DNA of 48,133 bases, from the NCBI GenBank assembly GCA_029881655.1, contig JAOUME010000003.1:1-48133 (forward strand), in the 5' to 3' direction. Each line of letters begins with the position of its first letter. Within the stretch, counting starts at the first letter, position 1. A program made the position numbers and the translations under genes. The DNA is from Deltaproteobacteria bacterium. Lineage in GTDB: Bacteria > SAR324 > XYD2-FULL-50-16. The notes below the pieces were generated by a model, which worked only from the letters and a program-made list of their open reading frames with translations, did no database searches and had not been told where the DNA came from. Shown here piece by piece: positions 34,395 through 44,293 of the stretch.

Positions 34395-37082
34395 ATGACT
34401 GTACCCCTTTTAGATAAAACAACTCCGATGATGCGGCACTTCTACCAAGTGAAGGCTGACTATCCGGGTACAATCGTTTTTTACCGCATGGGAGAATTTT
34501 ATGAAATGTTCGGGGACGATGCCATTTTGGCTTCGAAGCACCTTGAAATTTCCCTGACTACAAGAAACAAGAATCAACAAAATAAAATCCCCATGTGCGG
34601 TGTTCCCGTACACAGCTACGAGAGCTACTTAAACAAGCTATCCCTAAAAGGATTTAAGGTGGCTATCTGCGAACAGGTTGAAGACCCAAGTCTCTCTAAA
34701 GGACTCGTCAAGAGAGAAGTTACTAGGGTCGTCACCCCCGGCACGATCATCAGTTCTAATCTTTTAAATAACCGTGAAAATCATTATATTTGCTGTTTGT
34801 ATCCAGATAAGAAAAATTCTTTGCTGGGAGTTGCCTTTTGTGACTTTTCAACAGGCGAATTCGAGGTTGATGAAATCCTCAACGATGTGAATTTATCAAA
34901 ATTAACCGAAATAATCCATCTCTATCAACCTGTTGAAGTTCTTCTGCCTGACTTTTCAATAGAAAAATCCTCACCAACCCACCAGGAATTCTCAGAAAAG
35001 ATTAATAAGATTCTTTTTACGCTAAACAGTCCGCCGCATATCGAACTGTTAAAGACATATTATTTCGACTATACCAACAGCAAAAAAGCACTTCAAAATC
35101 ATTTCTCCATTCATAATCTGGCGGGATTCGGAATTGAGTCTTTTACCGTTGGCATTTGCGCTGCTGGAGCGGGTTTGAACTATCTGATGGAAACCCAAAA
35201 AAACCCCCTTTCCCACTTTAAGAGCATCAAACGCATCCATAAAAACGATGTTATGTTTTTGGATGATACGACCACGAAAAATCTTGAACTTTTCGACAGC
35301 TTTGACAAGCAGAGTTCCAAATTCAGTCTGGTATGGCATATAGATCACACCAAGACTTCCATGGGGGCTAGGCTTCTAAGGAAATGGCTAAAGACTCCCT
35401 TGACCAACCGAAGCATAATCGAAAACCGCTTGGATTTGGTCAGTTCCATGACCAAGGAGTTCACACTCTTGAAAAACATTCGCCTTGATCTGACAAAAAT
35501 TGGGGATCTGGAAAGAATAATCACAAGAATATCCCTTCCCACAAGTTTAATCCAGGATTTCATCTATTTAAGACAAAGCCTGAAACCCTTAAAATATCTC
35601 AAGGAGTATTTTTCCCAATTTAAGGACCCTAAACTGATCGACAAAACAGTATCCTTTGATCCGCTAGAGGATCTTCACCTGTTTTTAGAGAATCACTTTT
35701 TAGACGAACCAACAAAAAAAATCAATGACGGAGGTTATATACGCTCCGGAATTGACCCAGAGCTCGACGAATTAAGAAACCTCATGCAAAACGACAAGCA
35801 GATCATCGCCAACATTGAAGCCGAGCAACGACGAAAAACGGGAATCTCTTCACTAAAGGTACGTTTCAACAGAGTGTTCGGATACTATATCGAGGTATCA
35901 AACGCCTCTCGTCACTTAGTTCCCCAAAATTATATCCGAAAGCAGACCCTGGTTAACAACGAACGCTTTATTACAGAAGAACTAAAAGAGCTTGAAGAAA
36001 AAATTCTCACAGCCCAGGAAAAGGCAATTAAACTTGAAATGGATATCTTCCAAAAGATCAAAGCGCGCCTCTATAATGAAATCGGCAGAATCCAATCGAC
36101 TTCTGCTTTGATCGCAGAGATGGACAGCCTGGGTTGTTTTGCCTATCTCGCTAAAATGAACAACTACTGCCGACCTGAATTTTATCCAGAGGATCAATCA
36201 CAACAAATATTCATTGATGAAGGACGGCATCCGGTTATCGAAACCCTTCAGTTAAGCGAACCCTTTATCCCCAATGATTGCGAACTTAGTGCGGAAAACC
36301 AGTTCATTATGATCATTACTGGTCCAAATATGGGTGGAAAATCAACCTATATGAGGCAAACCGCCTTGATTGCCCTTATGGCCCAGATCGGGTGCTTCGT
36401 ACCCGCAAAAAAAGCAAAGCTATCCATCTTCGACAGAATCTTTACCCGGGTGGGCGCTTCGGACAACCTGACCCGAGGTCAAAGCACTTTCATGGTGGAA
36501 ATGAGCGAAGCCGCGTCAATCCTCAACAACGCGACTTCAAAGAGCCTGATTATCCTGGATGAAATCGGAAGGGGAACCAGTACTTTCGATGGAATCAGCC
36601 TTGCATGGTCAATTATCGAATTTTTACACCGCATAAAGCCTTTGACCCTGTTTGCGACACACTATCATGAACTAGTTCTGCTGGAAGACAAACACCCTGG
36701 AATCCGAAATGTTAAGGTAGTCGTGCATGAGGAAAACGAAAACATCGTGTTTTTAAGAAAGGTGATTGCCGGACAGGCCGATAAAAGTTATGGTATCCAA
36801 GTCGCTCGCTTGGCAGGCTTACCGACCGAGGTCATTAGTAGAGCAAGGGAGATCTTACAGGAACTTGAGGTGGCTGAGAAACAATTTGGGAGTTACGAAG
36901 CGATTAAATCAGGGCAATGGAGCGAAACCCGACCTTTAAAAGAAAATGAACAAATAAGTTTCCTGCCGCCATTGGAGCCTTGGTTGGATGAACTAAAGAG
37001 TTTTGATTTAAACAATAAAACTCCCTTACAAGCGCTGGAATTTCTGAATAATATTCAAATTGAACTCAAGAAACTAAATTGA
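34395..37082 (+). CDS. mutS: DNA mismatch repair protein MutS
   Basis: The 895-residue protein is a complete MutS1. The mismatch-reading motif F-Y-E lies at residues 35-37 within G-E-F-Y-E-M-F-G. The lever/clamp region follows, then the ATPase domain with Walker A G-P-N-M-G-G-K-S-T near 645 and Walker B I-I-L-D-E-I-G-R-G-T-S near 720, plus the F-A-T-H-Y-H-E histidine. It recognises base mismatches and starts repair. The last codons overlap the start of the amidase gene (TTGA), indicating translational coupling. Confidence 0.98.
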   Translation: MTVPLLDKTTPMMRHFYQVKADYPGTIVFYRMGEFYEMFGDDAILASKHLEISLTTRNKNQQNKIPMCGVPVHSYESYLNKLSLKGFKVAICEQVEDPSLSKGLVKREVTRVVTPGTIISSNLLNNRENHYICCLYPDKKNSLLGVAFCDFSTGEFEVDEILNDVNLSKLTEIIHLYQPVEVLLPDFSIEKSSPTHQEFSEKINKILFTLNSPPHIELLKTYYFDYTNSKKALQNHFSIHNLAGFGIESFTVGICAAGAGLNYLMETQKNPLSHFKSIKRIHKNDVMFLDDTTTKNLELFDSFDKQSSKFSLVWHIDHTKTSMGARLLRKWLKTPLTNRSIIENRLDLVSSMTKEFTLLKNIRLDLTKIGDLERIITRISLPTSLIQDFIYLRQSLKPLKYLKEYFSQFKDPKLIDKTVSFDPLEDLHLFLENHFLDEPTKKINDGGYIRSGIDPELDELRNLMQNDKQIIANIEAEQRRKTGISSLKVRFNRVFGYYIEVSNASRHLVPQNYIRKQTLVNNERFITEELKELEEKILTAQEKAIKLEMDIFQKIKARLYNEIGRIQSTSALIAEMDSLGCFAYLAKMNNYCRPEFYPEDQSQQIFIDEGRHPVIETLQLSEPFIPNDCELSAENQFIMIITGPNMGGKSTYMRQTALIALMAQIGCFVPAKKAKLSIFDRIFTRVGASDNLTRGQSTFMVEMSEAASILNNATSKSLIILDEIGRGTSTFDGISLAWSIIEFLHRIKPLTLFATHYHELVLLEDKHPGIRNVKVVVHEENENIVFLRKVIAGQADKSYGIQVARLAGLPTEVISRAREILQELEVAEKQFGSYEAIKSGQWSETRPLKENEQISFLPPLEPWLDELKSFDLNNKTPLQALEFLNNIQIELKKLN

Positions 37083-38899
37083 AACTGCGGCTTTTAAAGA
37101 AAACAAGGACTATTCCCCCCGGAAGCTCAAACCTCCATTTGCTCTTATTTGGGGTTTTTTTATCCTTTGTTCTTTTTTTATATGTTCCATCAGTTTTGGC
37201 AGATTCAGTCGACCGAGCCTACCAGAAAGCCGCAAAGAAATATTATCTTTTATACAAAGACACTCCTTTTAGAGATAAAGAAGATAACTGGCTTAAAACC
37301 ATTAGCCAATTTGAGCGTATCTACAAAAACCACCCCAATCACTCAAAAGCCCACAAGGCTCTCTTTAATATCGGCAACCTTTATCGCTCCCTGTATAAAT
37401 GGAATCATAAGCAGATTTATATCGACCGTAGCAATATCTCCTTTCGCAATCTGGTCAACGAATACCCCAAATCCAATCTGGTGGACAACTCCCAATTTAA
37501 CATCGCCGAAAACTATGAAGTCTACAAGAAAGATAAGAATCTGGCTTACATCGAATATAATAAACTGATCGAACAGTTCCCCAAAAGCTTTTACACAGCC
37601 AAAGCCAAAAAAAAAATCAGTTCCCTTGGGCCTCCGAACAAAGATCTACAAATCCTTCCCGTAACTGAAAATGCCATCACTCCGATCGATTTAACCAGAG
37701 CCCGCTTCGGAGGTTTAAGTGAAGAGGAGGACAAAATTTCTCGCCCCTTGATCCTTGTTTCAAAAGTCGATTATTGGTCAACTTCGGACTGGTCAAGAAT
37801 GGTCGTCAATATTAAAGACGATGTCCGCTATAAATATCAGGTCTTAAAGGAAGACAAAAGTATCGGGAAAGGCAAACGGATGTACATCGATATTCACAAT
37901 GCCTTTATCCCGAAAAAATTTAAGAAAAAAATCGCGGCAAACGACGGATTGATCAAACAGGCAAGAATCGCCCAATACAATAAATCCACCGTCCGTATCG
38001 TCTTAGATCTTGCCAGTCTAAAAAGAATCAAGGTATTTCACTTCAAACTCCCCAATCAGTACAAAATCGTCGTCGATATTCTCGGGCAATCGGCTATAAA
38101 CGGCCTTAAGGGCGAATTCGCCAATGCTGTGCCCAAAAAACAAACCAAAAAAAATAACTTTGTCAGCCATATCAAACCGGGAAGATACAGTGCTGATCAA
38201 AACGCCATTTCTCTTTCAAAAGCATTGGGCTTGAAGGTTAAAAGGATTATTTTAGACCCAGGTCACGGTGGAAGGGACCCCGGAGCTTCGGCTTACGGTC
38301 TGAAAGAAAAGGATATCACCCTTAAAATCGGTCATACTTTAAAAACCCTTATCCAGAATAAATATCCTGATATCGAAGTCCTGATGACTCGCGAAAAAGA
38401 CCGGTATCTGAGCCTGGAGGCTCGAACGGCCTTTGCAAATAAATACAAGGGAGATCTGTTTATCAGTATCCATTTTAACGCCAGCAAAAGAGAGCATATC
38501 CGCGGTATCGAGACTTATTTTCTAAACCTGACAACGGATAACGACGCTCTGGAACTGGCGGCGAAAGAAAATCAGACCAGTTTAAAAAGCATCAGCCAAC
38601 TACAAAATATTCTCAACGACCTTATGACCAACTCAAAAATCCAAGAGTCAAGCTTGTTAGCGGAAAATATCCAAACCTCCTTGATTAAGGGGGCAAATAA
38701 CAGCAAAATGATCAGACAAAGAAATCTTGGTGTAAAACAGGCACCGTTTTTTGTGCTTCTCGGAGCAGAGATGCCCAGTGTGTTGGTTGAGTTTGGATTT
38801 ATTACCAATAAAAAGGAAAATCGATTGATCAAAAATAAAGAATACCGTGCGGTCCTGGTTGAAGGAATTTTTAAAGGGATCGAATCCTATATGAATTAA
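37079..38899 (+). CDS. N-acetylmuramoyl-L-alanine amidase with TPR and AMIN-like domains
   Basis: The 606-residue protein starts at a TTG overlapping the mutS stop and has a signal peptide ending near A-D-S. Residues about 45-180 form TPR-like helices (tetratricopeptide/YbgF type: N-I-G-N-L-Y-R-S-L-Y, F-N-I-A-E-N-Y). Residues about 220-345 resemble an AMIN domain. The C-terminal Amidase_3 domain has zinc ligands H396 (D-P-G-H-G-G), E410 and H465 (S-I-H-F-N-A), and the late V-L-V-E-F-G-F-I-T-N with the catalytic Glu. It should cleave the peptide from peptidoglycan glycan strands in the periplasm, as in daughter-cell separation. The extra N-terminal TPR is unusual compared with E. coli AmiC. 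Confidence 0.92.
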   Translation: MKLRLLKKTRTIPPGSSNLHLLLFGVFLSFVLFLYVPSVLADSVDRAYQKAAKKYYLLYKDTPFRDKEDNWLKTISQFERIYKNHPNHSKAHKALFNIGNLYRSLYKWNHKQIYIDRSNISFRNLVNEYPKSNLVDNSQFNIAENYEVYKKDKNLAYIEYNKLIEQFPKSFYTAKAKKKISSLGPPNKDLQILPVTENAITPIDLTRARFGGLSEEEDKISRPLILVSKVDYWSTSDWSRMVVNIKDDVRYKYQVLKEDKSIGKGKRMYIDIHNAFIPKKFKKKIAANDGLIKQARIAQYNKSTVRIVLDLASLKRIKVFHFKLPNQYKIVVDILGQSAINGLKGEFANAVPKKQTKKNNFVSHIKPGRYSADQNAISLSKALGLKVKRIILDPGHGGRDPGASAYGLKEKDITLKIGHTLKTLIQNKYPDIEVLMTREKDRYLSLEARTAFANKYKGDLFISIHFNASKREHIRGIETYFLNLTTDNDALELAAKENQTSLKSISQLQNILNDLMTNSKIQESSLLAENIQTSLIKGANNSKMIRQRNLGVKQAPFFVLLGAEMPSVLVEFGFITNKKENRLIKNKEYRAVLVEGIFKGIESYMN

Positions 38900-38945
38900 T
38901 TTTGAAATTTATCTCCACTACAAAACTCTTCTTTTAAAATATTTT

Positions 38946-39644
38946 ATGTCAAAACAATTCACGGTTCTTATCCTATTTTGTGCCTTTATGGTGTCCTGCC
39001 AAAGCTTAAGCCAAAACCTAAACGAAAGCATCTCCAATAGCGGAATCGAAAGACTCAAGTTAGAGTACCAAATTCAAAAAGCTCCTAGTCTTTCCCACGA
39101 ATTCAATGAACTTTTACATCAGAATGTCGCCGTTTTTTCAGTGATAACCGCCAGGGAAATACCAAGTAATCTTTCCGATGAACTCATTGATATCGTCAGA
39201 CAAAGAATCAATCAAACAGGTTTTTTCTCTAAATTAATTGGAGATGAAACGATTCGGGAGTTTTTCTCAGGGAACCAAGAAGCCAACCATTTAAAGGATA
39301 ACTACTTGGACAGCTTGGTAACAGTATCCGTCTCTGATAAGGATATCATCAATCCTTTGGGAAAAGAGCTCCAATTCGGCAATCTAGTCGTCCTGCACAT
39401 GGATTTGTGGCCCTGTCCGACATGCAAAACAAATGACCTGATCAGGATCAAAGTCCGCGTCGTTGATGCAGATTCCGGTATTATTATCTGGACAGGAATC
39501 AACGAACAGGTTATAAATTTCAAGGAAGAACTGGACTTACCGTTGATATCAAAAAATCTTACCAAAGGTTTGATGACCGCTTTTTATCACCGATTCAAAA
39601 AAAAGTGGCATAAAAAAAGATACGTTCATCTTGCGGAAAATTAA
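38946..39644 (+). CDS. Lipoprotein of unknown function, possibly CsgG/LpoB-like
   Basis: The 232-residue protein has a lipobox F-M-V-S-C with Cys at residue 18. The mature part resembles a CsgG/LpoB-type periplasmic domain in layout. An N-terminal helical region is followed by N-V-A-V-F-S-V, then a helix, and D-S-L-V-T-V-S-V near the middle. R-I-K-V-R-V-V-D-A-D-S-G-I-I-I-W-T-G near 170-185 matches the late strand pair of that family (compare the I-x-W-A-D of the SUMF1 protein in this window). A C-P-T-C motif near residue 158 is unusual for such proteins. It follows the amidase by 46 bases, so a cell-wall role is plausible but inferred. Confidence 0.6.
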   Translation: MSKQFTVLILFCAFMVSCQSLSQNLNESISNSGIERLKLEYQIQKAPSLSHEFNELLHQNVAVFSVITAREIPSNLSDELIDIVRQRINQTGFFSKLIGDETIREFFSGNQEANHLKDNYLDSLVTVSVSDKDIINPLGKELQFGNLVVLHMDLWPCPTCKTNDLIRIKVRVVDADSGIIIWTGINEQVINFKEELDLPLISKNLTKGLMTAFYHRFKKKWHKKRYVHLAEN

Positions 39645-39661
39645 CAAATTATCTAGATCCC

Positions 39662-40258
39662 ATGTTGAAAACTATTGATATTTTCATTAAAAACCACCTT
39701 TTTTACCCTAAAAAAGAAACGGCGGAAAATACCGAAATCCAAGATAATCCCTTGTTCGGTTATCTTAAGATATATGAAAATCAACATCGTATTCTCTTTG
39801 TTTTGTACAGGGGTTTGATCGTTACTTTTTCTTGTTTTTTATTATTAATCAGCTATTTGATCTTCAACTTGATGGATAACCAGCTTTTCCCCGGCTGGGC
39901 AATATACACATTTTACGGGATTGATATTTTGCTTGCTGTTGGTGTGGTCAAAGCGGTCATTGAATTAAAAAAATACCAAAGAAAAAGTCATAATCTGATG
40001 CGTGAGATCAAAGAACATCTCAAAAAAGATCTTGGAAAACTGGAAAAAATCAAATCAGAACATAACTACATCAGCAACACCCATAAAAAGATCCAGCAAA
40101 AAATCAAATCCATCGGTCTGCAGACAAAAAAACCAGAATTTCTTCAACATGAAGGATGGGACTTCAAGACCTGTCCTCATTGTCACTCGAAAGTTGAGTT
40201 AACAGAGGATACTTGTTCTCACTGTCAGCAGCATCTGGGCGAGACGCTTGAGAATTAA
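39662..40258 (+). CDS. Membrane protein with two TM helices and zinc ribbon
   Basis: The 198-residue protein has two hydrophobic helices (about 43-71 and 78-104). A charged, probably coiled-coil segment follows (about 105-158). A C-terminal zinc ribbon has Cys at 171, 174, 185 and 188 (C-P-H-C...C-S-H-C). Both termini are likely cytoplasmic. I do not recognise a family. The gene follows the lipoprotein by 17 bases and converges with recJ with four bases between stop codons. Confidence 0.65.
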   Translation: MLKTIDIFIKNHLFYPKKETAENTEIQDNPLFGYLKIYENQHRILFVLYRGLIVTFSCFLLLISYLIFNLMDNQLFPGWAIYTFYGIDILLAVGVVKAVIELKKYQRKSHNLMREIKEHLKKDLGKLEKIKSEHNYISNTHKKIQQKIKSIGLQTKKPEFLQHEGWDFKTCPHCHSKVELTEDTCSHCQQHLGETLEN

Positions 40259-40262
40259 GCTT

Positions 40263-41966
40263 CTACTGGGAAATCGCCTTAACAAGCAACTGTCTTTTCC
40301 TTTCACCCCGAAATAGATTTTCCTCTAAAGTAAAAGCGATATCCAGATTTGAACCTGGGGAAAAATCCTGTACACCGTTCCAATAGATCATTTCCAGATC
40401 TTCTCCAAAGTTCCATTTCAAATGTTTTTCCATCATTATCTTTGGCTCCGGCAGCTTTAAATCCTTCAACATAAAAACGGGTTTATCGTTATTAAGGCCG
40501 TAGGGTTCAAACAGCTTTAACCTTTCGATAAGATCAAATGAGCACATTTCCAAAGTCACCTCCAGATCTGTTTCTATTTTTGGGTTTAAAACATTGACCG
40601 TTTCCCGCTTGCAGTATTGGTAGTATTTTTCCTCCAAAATCACGAGGTTTTCTTTCGTTATACTTAGTCCTGCGGCATTGGCGTGACCACCATAAAAAGC
40701 CATGAGATCGCCGTTCTCATGAAGAAAGTCGAACATATTGATGTTGTACGACCGACAAGACCCCTTAATGATTCCATCCAAACCATCAGCCAAAATAATC
40801 GTTGGCAGTTTTAAGCTTTCCATGATTCTGCTAGCAATAATACCAATAAGCCCTTCATGAAAAGAGGGGTCGTAAAGTAAAACCCCCAACTGGTCCCTGG
40901 CGATCACCTCCGCTTTTTCCAATGCGGCCTTTGACATGCTTTGCTGTTTTTTTTGTCTTTTTCTGTTTAACTGAGCTAACAGATTATGATTCTCCTCAGC
41001 TGACTGCTGGTCATCAGAAACTAAGAAATTAAGGGCTTTATCGGCTTCTCCTAAGCGACCCGCGGCATTTATCATCGGTGCCAAACGAAAGGCGATCAGT
41101 CTTGGATCAATTTTTTGGATTTTATTTTTTCTATAAAAGATCTTAAAACACCAAGAGTCAGACTCTTGCCCCTCATCCAAGGCTTTTTGATCCATCTGCT
41201 CCAAACCAAATTTGACGAAAAGCCGATTTAATCCCAGAAGGGGCACTTGATCGGCGATCGTGCCTAGTGCAACCAGATCCAGGTACTTTAATAGATTGGG
41301 TTCAGGTAAGGATTGAGACCAGAAGCCTTTGGTCCTGAGCTCCGTTCTAAGTGCCGTCAAAAACAAAAAAGCGATTCCTACACCAGCTAGATTTTTTTCC
41401 GGATAGGGGCAGCTTTCCTGCTTCGGATTGATCACCAGACACTCGGGCGTTTGCTCTAATATCGGCAAATGGTGATCAGTGATAATTACCTCGATTTGAT
41501 GATCTTGAAGAAAAGACACTTCTTGCTTTGAACAGATCCCGTTATCGACAGTTAATACCAATGAAGGTTTCCTTATAACGATTTCGTCCGCGATTTTTTG
41601 CGTCAGACCATAACCATGTTTAAAACGGCTTGGGATTAAAACCTCAAAATTCTCAATCCGGGAAGCTTGGAAAAAACGGAATATCAATGCGGAAGAGCTG
41701 ATTCCATCGACATCGTAATCCCCCAAAATCAGTATTTTCCCTTTCTCGTTGATAGCTTGAATAACCCTTTGAACAACCTCTTTCATATCTTTAAGAATGA
41801 CAGGATCGGGAATATCCTTTAAGGCTGGCTTAAAAAAAGAGGATGCCTCCTTTAGCGAATCGTCCTTGATGATCGCCTGAACGATCTGATCTTCGGTCGA
41901 AAGGGGAGATTGCTTTTGATACCAAGAATGAAGGTAGGTTTTTGAAATGATTTTTGGACGGATCAT
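40263..41966 (-). CDS. recJ: Single-strand DNA-specific exonuclease RecJ
   Basis: The 567-residue protein has the DHH phosphoesterase motifs of RecJ: D-Y-D-V-D-G (83-88), T-V-D-N-G (139-143) and D-H-H (164-166). The DHHA1 motif G-G-H-A-N-A-A-G lies near residue 425, and an OB-fold is at the C-terminus. RecJ degrades single-stranded DNA 5' to 3' in recombination, mismatch repair and base excision repair. Its start overlaps the stop of the preceding gene (ATGA), so it is translated together with the HEAT-like protein. Confidence 0.96.
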   Translation of the reverse strand: MIRPKIISKTYLHSWYQKQSPLSTEDQIVQAIIKDDSLKEASSFFKPALKDIPDPVILKDMKEVVQRVIQAINEKGKILILGDYDVDGISSSALIFRFFQASRIENFEVLIPSRFKHGYGLTQKIADEIVIRKPSLVLTVDNGICSKQEVSFLQDHQIEVIITDHHLPILEQTPECLVINPKQESCPYPEKNLAGVGIAFLFLTALRTELRTKGFWSQSLPEPNLLKYLDLVALGTIADQVPLLGLNRLFVKFGLEQMDQKALDEGQESDSWCFKIFYRKNKIQKIDPRLIAFRLAPMINAAGRLGEADKALNFLVSDDQQSAEENHNLLAQLNRKRQKKQQSMSKAALEKAEVIARDQLGVLLYDPSFHEGLIGIIASRIMESLKLPTIILADGLDGIIKGSCRSYNINMFDFLHENGDLMAFYGGHANAAGLSITKENLVILEEKYYQYCKRETVNVLNPKIETDLEVTLEMCSFDLIERLKLFEPYGLNNDKPVFMLKDLKLPEPKIMMEKHLKWNFGEDLEMIYWNGVQDFSPGSNLDIAFTLEENLFRGERKRQLLVKAISQ

Positions 41967-44293
41967 GAATTTTTATTGACCAATTTTAACCTCGCTTTTT
42001 TTGAGTCATATGAATCCATGGTTTCTAAAAAATATCTAGACTGCTCGACAAAATAAGATAAAGCGGTAGAATTTTTTCCATCGACATAATTTTTATCAAT
42101 ATAGCCGAAGTATTGCCTGGAATCAACATAGCCTGAAAGTCTGTAGTTCGCCAAACCCATTAAAAAATTCCATTCCACTTTGTTTTTCTTCGAAGGTTTC
42201 ACATCTTCAAGAATATCAATTATCTCATCCCATTTCTCCAAGCTCTTTTTTATCCTTGCCTGTTTCATTTTCAATTCCTGAAGCTCTCCGTTGCTGATAA
42301 TTCCTCCGCTACTCATTTTCATGACCAACTTGTCAAAATCAATCGGATTATAAGATTTCTCAAGATACCTTGGAAAATCAATAAAATATATCTTGTGGGA
42401 CGAACCTTTGACAGTACCAATCTCGTTGAACTTGTGACTTCTTTCAACTCTCACCTGATTTTTTAGCTCCTCAAGCTGGATTTCATCCAGCCTAAAAGGG
42501 ATTATTGAATTGCAGTCACTACAGTAAATATCATTTGGTATCCAGACGGATTCGGTTAGAAAGTTTTCCATATAGTAAATAACCGATTCGTCGATATAAA
42601 CCTTATCCAAATTGTAACTAGAAACGATACCGCAGTGATCGCAACGAAGTCGAGCCGACATGACTAAACCCGATTTTCTCTTGATAAATCCTTCGCTGAG
42701 GATATCTTTTTTTAAACTATCTGGAATTTCTATTTTTAACACTTGTGATAAAAATAGCAAAAGCTCTGCCTTTTGATCGTCCATCGGCTGATCACAATCA
42801 ATCAAAAGTTCCAAAAAAGATTCATCCGGCAGGTACTCAATGGTTTGATACAACATTTCATAATGGGTTTCAGTTAAATAATCGAAATTTTTCCATAACA
42901 ACCCAATGATTTTTTTCTGCGGATGGAGTTGGAAAAGTTTTAAAGCATAATCAACTGCGATAACATCCTTTTTATCGATGTAATATTTAAAATTCTCGAA
43001 ATAGATCTGAAACAAAACATCAACCAGATATTTTGAATAGTTTGGGTTAGGGAAAAAACTGGACCAAGGGATATCATAACCTAAGAACTTCCCCTGAAAA
43101 AGTCCCCAAAGAACCTCGGATTTCGATTTCTCGATGGAAAGTGAAAATTCTTTCTTGGTTATTTTTAATTGTTTTCCCGTCCAAATGGGTGCTTCCGGGA
43201 AAAAAAGATTTAATATCCTTTCCTGGTTTTCCTGGGTCAAAAGAGATGAATGATAATAATTGGCAATATGGTGAAGATTTTCATCGGGGTTTTCGAGCCA
43301 CTGCTTAACATACTTTGAGACAATTAAATAAATAGGAATCGATAATAAATAAAATGACTCCAGTTTGTTGATTTTAATAACTGTATTTCCAAATTGCTCC
43401 TTTTTATCGTGAAATTTCTCTACCACCCAAAGCTGCCTATGGTAATCCTCAAGAGGGATCACATCTTTTATATTTTTGATGATTTTATAAACACCTTCGA
43501 TAAATTCACCATATTTTTTTGGAATGTCCGAATGCGTTTCAAAAAAACTTTTGAGGGAGCGATCAACATCGTGCCACAGTTGCTGATCGAGGATGTTAAC
43601 GTTAATTCCAAACATATTCAAGCATTGCTTGAGTATTGAGTTAAGACTATACCCGCTAAGAAGTTTGCTTGATATCCATTCGTAGATCTCCATTTTACCG
43701 AAAAAATTGATAAATTGAAAGGTTAGTTCCACATCGGAGAACAAATCCCTGATAATGAAATAATGATCAATGATCCTTTCGATCTCTTCTTTCTCTTCAC
43801 AAAACAAAAGCAAAGAACCAATCAAAACCGTGCTCTTGATCAAATCCTTTCGGTAACTCATTAAATCCTGCAAAACGATTGGAATATGCCTCTTTTTATC
43901 TATATTTAAAAACGAATCAACAGCCACCTCCAACTCAATTCGGGTTGATTGCTCGCTCATCACCAATTGGCGGTACCATTTCTGTAACAATCCGATGGAA
44001 AAATCGTTCGGAAACACCGACAAACAGTAGGCAGCAGCGTACTTGAGTTGCCCTTCCGATTCGCGGAATATTTTCACGGCATCCTTGAAATGCTGATCAA
44101 GTTTCAATTCAGATATTTTGGATAAACCCGCTTCCTGAATTTCAATAAAAGGGGAATCAATAAAGTTGTGAATTTCTTTTTCTACTTTATCAGGATAATG
44201 GATTAGGAATTGGTAAGCACCCCAAATCGCGACCGTTTCATTTCTTGAAACCAATGCATCTTTGATCGTTTTAAGGCTATATATTTTTTCCAT
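41963..44293 (-). CDS. HEAT-like repeat protein with a Cys4 zinc site
   Basis: The 776-residue protein is mostly alpha-helical. The first ~550 residues look like HEAT/ARM-type repeats (for example E-I-Q-E-A-G-L-S-K-I-S-E-L, L-K-Y-A-A-A-Y-C-L-S-V-F). A likely zinc site has C-x2-C pairs at 551/554 and 591/594. The last ~100 residues are helical again, with a TPR-like look (L-E-K-W-D-E-I-I-D-I-L-E-D-V, F-L-M-G-L-A-N-Y-R-L). No signal peptide is present, so it is cytoplasmic. The stop overlaps the recJ start. I do not know this protein. A scaffold or nucleic-acid-associated role is a guess from its fold and coupling to recJ. Confidence 0.7.
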   Translation of the reverse strand: MEKIYSLKTIKDALVSRNETVAIWGAYQFLIHYPDKVEKEIHNFIDSPFIEIQEAGLSKISELKLDQHFKDAVKIFRESEGQLKYAAAYCLSVFPNDFSIGLLQKWYRQLVMSEQSTRIELEVAVDSFLNIDKKRHIPIVLQDLMSYRKDLIKSTVLIGSLLLFCEEKEEIERIIDHYFIIRDLFSDVELTFQFINFFGKMEIYEWISSKLLSGYSLNSILKQCLNMFGINVNILDQQLWHDVDRSLKSFFETHSDIPKKYGEFIEGVYKIIKNIKDVIPLEDYHRQLWVVEKFHDKKEQFGNTVIKINKLESFYLLSIPIYLIVSKYVKQWLENPDENLHHIANYYHSSLLTQENQERILNLFFPEAPIWTGKQLKITKKEFSLSIEKSKSEVLWGLFQGKFLGYDIPWSSFFPNPNYSKYLVDVLFQIYFENFKYYIDKKDVIAVDYALKLFQLHPQKKIIGLLWKNFDYLTETHYEMLYQTIEYLPDESFLELLIDCDQPMDDQKAELLLFLSQVLKIEIPDSLKKDILSEGFIKRKSGLVMSARLRCDHCGIVSSYNLDKVYIDESVIYYMENFLTESVWIPNDIYCSDCNSIIPFRLDEIQLEELKNQVRVERSHKFNEIGTVKGSSHKIYFIDFPRYLEKSYNPIDFDKLVMKMSSGGIISNGELQELKMKQARIKKSLEKWDEIIDILEDVKPSKKNKVEWNFLMGLANYRLSGYVDSRQYFGYIDKNYVDGKNSTALSYFVEQSRYFLETMDSYDSKKARLKLVNKNS

